Assembly (NCBI RefSeq): GCF_014356525.2
Contig: NC_052508.1
Location: 43,689,858-43,753,857, forward strand
Source of the DNA: Nilaparvata lugens
Lineage: Eukaryota; Arthropoda; Insecta; Hemiptera; Delphacidae
Length of the DNA: 64,000 bases
Reading direction: 5' to 3'
Positions 11,801 through 23,800 of the stretch are shown in pieces (positions within the stretch are counted from its first letter, which is position 1; each line of letters starts with the position of its first letter). Under the pieces are notes generated by a model. The model did no database searches. It was not told the DNA's origin and was given only the letters and a program-made list of their open reading frames with translations. The position numbers and the translations under genes are program-made.

Positions 11801-14800
11801 GGAGGCAGCTTTTCGAACCGACTGAACGAAAACTACAAACCAACAATTAAACAATTATGCACTAGAGTACGCCAGTAGACGGGGAAGATTCGAAACTAAC
11901 TTCTCAGCGCCAAACTCCATTAAATTCAAACGGCGTCAACATACCCCCGACCCTGAAAAATTAATTTTCAGCCAAAGCTGGAAACACAAAAAAAATCCGC
12001 AAACCCACAAAAAAAACATTCTAGAAAAAACCAACACAGAATAAAACAAAAGACCAATAAACTAAATGTGTGAACTACACACAAAAAAAAACAACTTGAC
12101 AAATAGAAGGCTACGGGAGCATATAATGCTCATTGAGTAGGCAATGGATACAGTTTTGTAGCCGGTCGCTTATAACGTCCATTAACCAACCGTACTGTAG
12201 CCACCCTTACAATTCCGTCTGATCCAGGAAATACCTCCTCAATCACACCCATTGGCCACTTCAAAGGGGGAGGATTAGGCTGGTCCACTATCACCACCAT
12301 TCCGACTGTGAGCGACGCTGTATCTTTACTACACCACTTCTGTCTGACCTGTAATTCGTGGAGGAACTCCAAAAAGATTGAACCATGGCTGACTAACTCG
12401 AAACGATTCAAACGATTGATTGAACATTTTTCGACATCCTGCATAGGAAGATATTTGAGAGGTGTCAATGTCAGGAAATGTGCGGGTGTGAGCGCTAGTG
12501 GTTCGCGCGGATCTGAGCTCAATGGACACTGGGGTCTTGAATTCAGCACGGCTTCGATTTGTACTAATACGGTGTTCAACTCTTCGTAGGTCAACAACTG
12601 TTTCCCAATCACACGGAACAGGTGTGACTTAACGTTCGCCTCCCATATGCCACCAAAATTAGGACTACCTGGCGGTAAAAATTTCCATTCAATACGGTAC
12701 TCCGACAATTGAGATGAGAACATTTCTTGAAAGGCTGCTGAATTCAGTAATTGTGACAATTCTTCGTTGGCACCAACAAAATTCGTACCACAATCGTAGT
12801 GCATCACACGACAGGGCCCACGACACGATAAAAATCGCCGGAAAGCATCCAAAAATTGAGGCGTTGATAAACCTGACACCAGCTCAATGTGTACTGCCTT
12901 TGTCGCCATGCAAACAAACAAACATATGTAGGCTTTAAGGATGAAAGGATTCCTGCGCCTAGCCATGGTGATATTTATTGGACCTGCATAGTCCACTCCA
13001 CATTCTTGGAAGGGTTTACATGACGTGACTCGACAAGACGGTAGGTTACCCATTTTGGGTGTGATCTCTCTTGGACTACATCGAAAACAGATATTACATT
13101 TATGAACACGATTACGAATAACTGTACGAGCGGACGATATCCAGAACTTCTGTCTAATTAGTGACAACAATAAATGAGGCCTTGCATGACAGTTTGTTTT
13201 ATGATAGTGATCAATCAACAATGTGACTAAGTGATCTGTTTTCGGTAACACAATTTGATGACAACTATCAAAGTCAATGCTCGCATTCTGCAAGCAACCA
13301 CCAACTCGAATAAGCTCGCTATCTAAAAAGGGGGATAACCACTGAAAACGAGTAGGACAATCTTTTCCATTTTTCAATAAATTCAGTTCTGATGAGAAAT
13401 GAATTTTTTGAATCACTCTGCACAAATACAACTCGGCTATCTCCAAGTCCGAAGTTCCTGGTTTCGGTAATATTCGTACAGCCTTCGAAACAATGACAAC
13501 AACACGCAACAAATAATTATAGTTGGAACAGCGCTCAATCAGACGATAGATTACATTATCAGATAAATTTTCTGACTCGAATACAGTCAATACAGTGTTT
13601 TTTTTCACCTCTGGCGGATTTTCCAGCTCAACGAATTCCGTATTAACCGTCCGATGACTCTCATCCATAGACAACCACTCAGGCCCCGTCCACCATAAAT
13701 TGTGCTCTACAAGGTCGCGCGGAGTCAATCCTCTCGACAAACAATCAGCTGGATTCTCCACACCTGCTATGTGCATCCAACGATCAATCAGACAATCTTG
13801 AATCCGGGAAACTCTATTTGCGAGAAACGTTTGTCACCGAGATGGTGATGCTCTTATCCAATGAAGTGTAACAGTGGAGTCTGAAAACGCTAACACTCGA
13901 TCCACTTGACAACGTTTGCGAATTAACAACACAGTAGTGTTCAATAGCTCACTCAGAAGGACTGCCGCACATAATTCCAATCGCGGTTTCGAGACCGTCT
14001 TTGAAGGAGCTACTTTAGACTTAGCACACAATAATGAAATCTGAGTCGAATGATCACTATTTTGAGTCTTCAAATAAATTACAGCACCATAGCTCAATTT
14101 TGAAGCATCACAAAAACCAATCAATTGTATGGGTGAATCAGATGATACTCCAACATATCTGGGAATAGACAACTTTGAAAGGCAATTAAACTCTCTTTGA
14201 CAATTTTCCCACAATGTTCGAATCTCAATAGGTGCAATTTCATCCCAATCTAGACTTAATTTCCACAATTTCCCTATTAGACATTTCAGAAACAAAGTCA
14301 AAGGAGCTAGAAGACCAAGTGGATCAAATATTCTCGCAACAGTGGAGAGTATGTTACGCTTTGTTTGTCCTTCTGTTCTGAATTCACGAGAAAGTTAAAT
14401 ACGTCAGTACTAGGCTGCCATTCAAGTCCCAAAATAGCCAATGTACTAGCCTCAAAGTCTTTTCCGAGAGAGGATTTTTCGCTATCCAACATTTTTGACA
14501 ACATTTCCGGAGAATTTGATGCCCACTTCGTCAATTCAAAACCTCCCTTTCTAAACAATTCTTTAGACTGATGTTAGAGCGCGTCTGCTTCATGTAATGA
14601 TGGAACTGACGTGACTAAATCATCCATGAACATCGAACACGGGATTCTTTTCTCTGCGATCGGAAAATTTTCACCCTCTTCTTGTACTAATTGATGTACT
14701 GTTCTCAGCGCTAAATAAGGCGAGGAAGTGATACCAAACACTACACAATTCAACTCGTAAATCTCGACTGGGTCATCAGGAGAAAATCTCCATAAAATTC

Positions 14801-17800
14801 GCTGAAAACGGCGACAAGACTCGTCAACAACAATCTGACGATACATCTGTTTGATGTCCGCTGTTGAGGCTATCGTGAAAAGACGAAAATACAACAACAA
14901 AGAGCAAATATCCGTCTGCAATTTCGGTCCCACATGGAAGACATCATTCAGAGATAGGCCAGTTACCGTTCTAGCACTCGCATCGAAGACAATACGCAAC
15001 GGTGTACTTGTACTGCGAGCTTTAATAATACAGTGATGAGGAATGTAATATCCCTGTTTATCTGACTGATCATTCACTAAAGACATATGACCCTGCCTCA
15101 AATAGTCAACCATAATTTCATGATACGCAATTTTTACACTTTCAGAACGAGCAAGACGTTTTTCCAAGTTTAACAGTCTTCGTTTCGCCATTGAGAACGA
15201 ATCTCCTAGATTATCAGACGATTTCAAAAATGGTAATGATACCACAAACCGACCAGAGTCCAAACGACGAACCGACGATTCAAATTGATTTTCACAATCA
15301 ATTTCGTTCACAGTGAGAGAACTCTTAGCCTTAGGACATTCTTCAATTTCCCAGAATTTTTGTACAAGATTATCCAATGATGGATTACAAACAAACAAAC
15401 AACTATCATCTCCATCATTGTCTAATGCATTCACCACTGGTGCGCGGCCCATCACAATATGGCCAAACACACTGTTGACAGTTTTAACTGGGCCTAAACG
15501 TTCAGTAGACTGCTTATCTTTCAACAATTCTGGGATCAACTCGGCGCCAATAATGCCATCAATATAGCTAGGTAAATAATATTGCGTATCGGCAAGATCA
15601 AGACCCTTCAAATACGACAATTTAGATCTATCTACTCTTCGAGAAGGCAATTTATCGACAATATGATTTACGACCAAAGCTTGTACAGAAAAAGAAATAG
15701 CTGGCTCTTTGAGAGAGGAAAGCATAAAGGCCGTTTCACCCCGCACAGCTCTCGACCCTACGCCGAAACAATTAACTGTTGTCGCCAGACGTGTTATCGG
15801 CAAATTAAGTCGTTTACAAGTTTTGGTAGTAAGAAAGTTACACTGACTCCCAGAATCTAGCAGCAATCTAACCCTACCTCGATTTCCCTGTCTACTCAAA
15901 ACAGTAGCCACTACAGTAGACAACAACACAGTTGATTCAGCATTCTTACTGTCATTGACCTTGGTCGAACAGTTAACCACTTCCTTGTTGACATTATTCA
16001 CATCACTCTGAGACGATTTTTTATTAAAATCGAAATGCAATAAGGAATGATGCGGCTTTTCACACTGGTTACAACGCACTATACTAGTACATTCACGAAC
16101 GACTGACTATTCAGTCTATACTATTCAGTAGAATGACTATTAAGCAAACACTTGAAACAACATGATTTGTCTTTGACAAAAAGGAAACGTTCCCATGGTG
16201 ACAATTTCAAAAAAGAACGACAATCAAGTAAGCTATGAGTACCTTGATTACACTTCAAACAATTTGACTTTTCACGAACATTACCAGTCGAAGTCGTCTC
16301 TGATTGAACCGCCAAAATCTTAGAATTCGACAAGTTCTTGACTGGCTTCACACCACTTGATAATTCGAATTTATTAATTTTATCACATGCCAATGACTTG
16401 AACTGTCTTTCAACGAAGTGTACAAAATCTTTGTAAGTCGGAAGGTCCTTATCTCGACAAGAAATCTCGAACTCTCTCCCAGATGTTGGATCTAACACTT
16501 TCAATCCCTGGTACAAAAAAATACAATCCTCCAAACCCTCATTTTTTACCCGCTTCAAAGCTGTAATAGAATTACAAAATCTATCTAATATCGATGCCAA
16601 GCCCGCCCTAGATTCAACCTTCAAACCTTTAAACTGAAATATTTAATCTAAATAAGCATCTATCTGAGATCTAGGGTCATTATAACGGCTAACCAATACA
16701 TCACAAATACTTTTGTAATTAGTGGCTATAGGTGGAAGATGTTTACAAATATTCGCGGCCTCATGAGTAAGCTTTGAAACTAAATTCTGGACCTTATGTT
16801 GATCTGATAAAGTGGTATTGTCATGGACTAATGATTTGAATAATTCAATAAACGTAGACCATTCAGCCTGACGTCCACTAAAATTTGGCAATTGAATTTT
16901 CGGTAATAATTGTTGTTCATTAGCTACACTACTTGCTGAAACTGTCAGTGAAGCTGCTTGCTTAGTTTCTGATTGTTTTTTTTTCGACTGCTTTATCGAT
17001 AAATGCAATCATATCTAAATGCGAGTCATTGAATTTAGAGACATATTCTGGGTCTACACTCATTTCTAACTCATTAATCTTAAATTCAATACTATCATAA
17101 TCCGCGACTGTTGCTGGAATTAATCTAGCCAAAGTTAAAACATATTGAGCTGTTTTCTGATCAGATACATTTTTACACAAATCAAAAATCTGGTGTGGCG
17201 CACTCACACAACTTTCCTTGCCGTTATGAAAATTGATCACCTGACGCTACGGTAGTGTTCCCGCGCATCTCAAGTCTACTATTCAAAGATTAAAGCCAGC
17301 TGGTGACAGGGTGAAACGCTAAAGACACACGGGATCTGCTATCTCTTCATAGTGAATCATTTAATAGAATCAACAGTTGCCAATAGTTTGAAATTGGATA
17401 ATCACATTTTCTCGATTTTCGAGTTTATTTTTAATTTTAGGTGAAAATGTTACTAAACATTAATTGTAGAGATTCTCATGCTCAATCTATTCCACTCGAA
17501 ATTTTTTGTTTAAATTGTATCTGAAGCTTGATAATTAAGAATCTAAAATCAAACTTTGTATAGATGGGGCGGAACTCCTGAAATTTTTACAGATATGGGA
17601 CTTGTGGCAGTTGATAGAGCTTATCGATGACTATATCAGGTATAACTTTAATCAAAATCGTTGGAGCCTCTTTCGAGAAAATCGCGAAAAACCCTGTTTT
17701 TGACAACATTTTCGCCATTTTAGCCGCCATCTTGAATCGCATTTGATCGAAATTGTTCGTGTCGGATCCTTGTATTGTAAGGACCTTAAGTTCCAAATTT

Positions 17801-20800
17801 CAAGTCATTCCGTTAATTAGGAGATGAGATATCGTGTACACAGACGCACATACACACATACACTCATACACACACACACACACACACACATACAGACCAA
17901 TACCCAAAAACCACTTTTTTGGACTCAGGGGACCTTGAAACGTATAGAAATTTAGAAATTGGGGTACTTTAATTTTTTTCGGAAAGCAATACTTTCCTTA
18001 CCTATGGTAATAGGGCAAGGAAAGTAAAAGTACGCTGTATTCTCTGTTATAATTGTTCTAACTTCGCCCTATGAATTTTCAACATTGCAGGAATAGTTTT
18101 AGGATCTAATTCTCCTTGCGTATTCATTTTGAATAACTTTGTTATCACAAACGATAAGATAGTGATGAACAAACAACTTATCTGTAGACACAATCTTACT
18201 GATAAGCACAACAAAGTTTAGCGTGTCTGCTCTACGCTCTTGAACTTGTCGACTACAATACGAACAATACTAACAAACTAAAAATGCACATATGATAATT
18301 TGTGTCCAATTTAGGCCAATACACATCACGGACCGGTCGACCATCAATAGTTATACAAATGTCTGATTAAGTGGACTGTAATTTTAATCGACTTAATATT
18401 CAATATATTCTGGCAGAAAAATACTAATGAATCCATTCATGATGCAATGAAAAACTCTATTATTAAAACTTACCCCGGCTGATGATCTATGCTGTAAGTC
18501 AGAGTGATTTTTATCTATAGGTTTGGGTGGTAAAAGGGTAAAGGGAAGAATTAAGGAATAGAGAAATGTAGATAAATCACTTGACCTCTGATGATTTCTG
18601 ATGTACGGTAGCCAGACACTGCAGAGAATTGTTTAATCATGTATGGAATTCTGCTTCTCAATTTTACTAGGTATTAATTCACTACTACTTTCGATATAAA
18701 AAATACTCAAATTCTCACATGTACTTTAAATTCAATTGTTACTCCCTACGATCGGAGACACGGAATTAAAATTGATAATTTCCGATAGAAATACAAACAA
18801 ATCAACAAACGAGTCGAACTGTCCTGTCAATGGAGGCAGCTTTTCGAACCAACTGAACGAAAACTACCAACCAACAATTAAACAATTATGCACTAGTGTG
18901 CGCCAGTAGACGGGGAAGATTCAAAACTAACTTCTCAGCGCCAAACTCCATTAAATTCGAACGACGTCAACACCATCTTTTATCATAAAACACCAGTACC
19001 TTGGTATTTTCTAGTTTTGACCCAGTTAAGATCACTTCTCAAACTAATATCGCAAACCCCATATTTTATCATAAAACACCAGTACCTTGGTATTTTCTAG
19101 TTTTGACCCAGTTAAGATCACTTCTCAAACTAATATCGCTAACCCCATCTTTTATCATAAAACACATGTCAATTGGTCCAGTAGAGCGTTCACAGTGTTG
19201 CAGTCATTAGTTCTGCAAAAAGATTTAAACATACAGTGGAATATATAACTTCATGTTTTGGACTGTTGTATAAATTAGATTTGGAACCGTTTTGGGCGTA
19301 AGCCTGTGGCACTTTTCTGTGAGTTGTGTAATTCTGAAAGATTGAATAAATTTTTAGATTTTTTGGTGATCATTCTTTGAACTGATAAGACTCACGTATT
19401 CCTTACACTTTTTACAATAGTTTTCTGTGCATGTACAGATGTTAAACCTAATTGAGGTTCAAAAGTTGACATCAGTTGAATAGCATCAATTTATTGATAA
19501 TTATTATAAATAATCAATAACAAAAGTATTGTAATATCAAAAAGTTATAAATTTGGAACGATTATGTACTGATGGTTGATTCACTTTGTCTAGGCTTAGT
19601 CTCACACCTTGTGGTAAAACACAGTTAGATTTTCAAAATTATTTTTTTCATTTCCATAAAGAATACAACATTACATGTTTAAATAAAGATTAACATTTAT
19701 TGTCTCTTTTCTGTATAGGGCTGCTACTTGTAATATGGATAGAAATAAAAATAAAAATCTTAGTACCCTTTTTTGAATTATTTAATCACAACATGTTTCA
19801 ACATTGATGCCATTTTCAAGTGAAAATGCCATCAACATGTTGTGATTAAATAATTCAAAAAAGGGGGTACTAAGATTTTCATTTTTATTTCTATTTAGAT
19901 TAACATTTACTATAATATATTGGAAATGAATTTCACCACCGGAAAAAGTACAGCTTGCTCGCTGGTGGGTTGCGTTATCAACTTCACTGACAACATTCAC
20001 TGTTATAACTATCATCAGAATGGTTGTCACTGACCTGCATGCCGAGCGCAGGGTTGGCCTGTTGTTGGGGTCCGCCCACCCCTGTGGGGGGCCGGGTGGG
20101 GTCTGGCTCTGCGAAGTGGCACTGCCGCCCCCGCCACCCCCCACCGCTGCCATGGCTTGCATCAAGTTGCTGGCTGCACTGCTGGAGGCAGCACCCCCCA
20201 CTCCACCGCCTCCACTCCCCTGGCCCCCCTGCACACCACCCGGGCCGCCTCCCAATCCTCCACCTCAACACACAAACATCACACTAATTCAATAAATGAA
20301 AATGATTTACTAAAAAAACTATTATTTAAAACACAATATTACACTATTAACACACTAAATAAACATTAAATTTACACTATTATCACTATTTAGTACAGTC
20401 TTTGTCCCAATTTTTATCACATTTTCATACATTTTTATTGGAAAAACAAAGATATGGAATTAAAGATCTATCTAAGAATATTGATCCATAGATAAAATGG
20501 CTTATTATTTTTTTGATTCAAGATTTCCAAGATTGATGTTCGTTGCAGCACACAAACTGGTTTAGCTGGCAACGCCCATATGATTTTGTTGAGGAAAATA
20601 TATTTATTTCATATTTACATTTGAATTAGGTATTTTAATAGTGTTTTTGATTTGAAAATTGTACGGTTTTACGGTAAATCAAGAATTTGATTGAAAGAAT
20701 TGTAAATACATGGAATGATCCAATATATGTAGTTCAATTGTTCAGGGATACTTGTATTTGTATTTACATAGAAAATTTAAAATCGAAGTACCCTTTTTTG

Positions 20801-23800
20801 GAACATATACTCATCAAAATATTTATATTTACTATCGTGGGTCAAGTGGAAGAAGGGGGAACTTATTGCTTCAACTTTGCTAATATCACTTTCAATGTTA
20901 TAAAGTGCAAATAAAAACATTTATCTATCTATCTATTATTCACGGCATGTTTTGGTTTTATTCAAAAAATCTAAAGCCGAAACATGACGTGAATAATAAA
21001 AATATATGTAGAAGAACGGGTATAGCCTACTTTTATTTTTAATTCTTATATAATAATATGGAATTAAATTTGTAATAAATAAAAAATATAGTCCTGAAAC
21101 TCACTGATTGGGAAAAATGTTATATGAAATCGGAAAAAATATGTGAGTGAACTAAAAAATACAATGCAAATCACTGAAAATAATAATTACTCGTCGCTTG
21201 GTCGTCAACAGATGATTTCTTGGTGGTTAGAGTTCTAACTCGTACTTCATCATGCTCAAGCCACATAAAAAGCAATATTGGTAGATTCGGAATCAACAGT
21301 TGACTGATATTGATGGAATAAAAGAACTACTACAAATAAAATTCAACAGAAGTAATGCTAATTGGAGATAAAGATTTCCAAGATATATGAAATATTGAGA
21401 TTCAAGTCTAAAGATGATTTACTAGTTGGGAAGAACGGTGAAGAGGAGGGGATGATATTACAGTAGAACTCCAATTATCCGAACACCGACTATCCGAATC
21501 GCCGATTATCCAAATCACTTTCAGAAAAAAATTGCGCTATAATTCTTCCCCCTGCGATGCCAGTGTTTGCGCATTCGCTCACTATTGTCATTCTCTTGTA
21601 CATAAGTACATTTTATTTATATTTAAAACATGTGAAAATATCATGTTTCTTTCATTTAATTCAATAAAAAATAGTGAAATATCAAAACGTAGCCTTTTTC
21701 TCTTAAATGACAATTTAAAAAAAACTCCGATTATCCGAATATTTGATTATCCGAATGGGTCCCGGTCCCCATTAATTCGGATAATTGGAGTTCTACTGTA
21801 TTATGATAAATGAAGAACTTGAGATTTTCGAAACCCGGAGATTAATGACTAATGAATCAGAATACTCAATTTATCAAGCTGTGAAGAATATGAGATGAGT
21901 ATCTTCAATATCGATAGAGGCTTTACCGATTTTAAAGCAGAAGATTATCTTACATTATTGGAATAAAGTATGGAGACACTTTAAAAATTAGTAAATAAAA
22001 GAAATAGAAGCACCATGTTAGTCAGAGTTATTTGAATAAGTAAAATTGTTATTTATGGGAAAATAATGCCAACGATAACCAAAGTATAGGAATAAAACAA
22101 GTTGAATACTCCAATTACCTTCGGAAAAATGTAAAATACGGTGTAAGTACAGATGCATACAACAAAATATAAAAAAATCCTAGGAATATGCGGCAATATA
22201 AAAAGAAATCTGAAAAATAAAACGTATTTGTTCAAAAATAAAATTCCCAACAAAAATGTACAAAAGAATTTTAGAAATTGAATTTCAAGGATTTCAATTT
22301 GAAAATTGAAGTTTCGAAGTTACATCAACGTTCAGTGTGCTTGGATTTATGGAAATAGGAAAATAAGGAAATCCTGTACATGTCAATAAGAGTCTAATAG
22401 GAGAAAACTGTAAGAAGCGAAAATGAAGAAACAAATGAATTGAGTACTGTGAAAATGACGAGGCAGTAAACCTGAATGACTAATTCAACGAAACTACACA
22501 ACTCAACCCGCAGAGAAATACTTCATTCCAATTGGAGCAACAATGTCTCAGTAAACCTATTGAATTCAGTAACTCAGAATCGATAAATAAAGTATGCTAA
22601 TTGAATACTTCAGCTACCCTAGAAATAATAATTATTCTTTCAATGTATGATGTTTATGAGTTGTGTGTGGTTAATTAACTTAAGGAAGATACAAAAATGG
22701 ATTTTGGACCGAATGAGAAAACTAACTCATAATAATATTATTGTGTGATTCTTTATCGTAAATTACAACGTATTGCCAGGTCTTGCAAGACCCATTGCAT
22801 ACTAACACCACAAAAATTATGGAATTGCTACGGCTTCCGTTGTATCGCTATTACCCAATTGATATCTGTATGCACAGAGCCATAGGACGACTAGGACTGC
22901 TAACATTTGTTTTGGTATGAACATGTAAGTATTGGTGTCCGTCCAAGTAAGCAAATATAAGAATTTAATTTGTTGATTTCCTATGTTGAAATTGATTAAA
23001 TGAAACTAGATGAATGATGAAATATTTTTAATGTTGGAATGACAAAATAGAACTCTGGATAAAATTTGAAATAAACTGTTACAAGTGATAAACAAACTAT
23101 ACGAGTTGGAAACATCACAGGTGGCAATCATATGATTCGCCACATTAAGCCCCCCACCACGGGCAGACGATTTGGCCAATCGAAATTTTGAAGCTCACTT
23201 TTTTCTGGAACAGGGTGGGAAGGCTGAGGTGAGTCGTCTTGAAGGTTGTGTAAGAAACGGTCGAGGTTTCTCTGTAGATACATCACAGAGCACAGTAAGT
23301 GGTGATTCAGGAATGAGTACTCGTTTCAATGAAAAGAGAAGAATTCTCTGGTGTTATCTTCTGAAGTTGGATACCTTTGACATATTTGTATATCCATCGA
23401 AAACTCAGAGAAGAATGATAATTGGTTGAGTGGAATTGGTGAAAGTTGATTGGTTGAGTTTGTGGAGTTGATTGGTTGGCAAGCATAGACTAGAGGCTTG
23501 TGGTCTGTGCAGATAGTGAAGAGATGTCCTTCTAAGAGGTGGCGAAAATGCTGTACCGCTACATAAACAGCAAGTAGCTAGCGATAGTATACTGGCCAGC
23601 AACTTTCTTTCAAATATAATTTTTTTGAAAAGAAAGCAAAAGGTTGCCATAGTATATTCGCTAGCAACTTTCTTTCAAAGATACTTTTTTTTAAAAGAAA
23701 GCAAGAGGTTGCTATACGCCTTCAACCATTTGTAAGCATTCTCCAACTGAGTGGTTAGAAGCATCAGTAATTAAACCAAGTGTTTAATTCTTGAATTATT

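Larger units (their letters stand above)
11328..18972 (-). mobile_element. BEL/Pao LTR retrotransposon, full length but decayed
   Basis: Two long direct repeats (11328-11941 and 18348-18972) flank gag-pol. Outside them CCATC occurs at 11323-11327 and 18973-18977, a 5-bp target duplication. The element reads on the minus strand, the same as MED25. Products in order are gag (DUF1759-like, zinc knuckle), aspartic protease, reverse transcriptase, RNase H and integrase, with several stops and shifts. A separate dispersed repeat sits inside gag (17190-18029). It lies in the intron between exons 20035 and 10676. Confidence 0.93.

Noticed and set aside
17868..17890. CRISPR-like or regulatory tandem repeat
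   Set aside because: It is a simple CA microsatellite inside a dispersed repeat; the same applies at 53395-53437.
20020..20295. Plus-strand proline-rich frames
   Set aside because: They lie opposite the Gly-rich MED25 exon and have no independent support.
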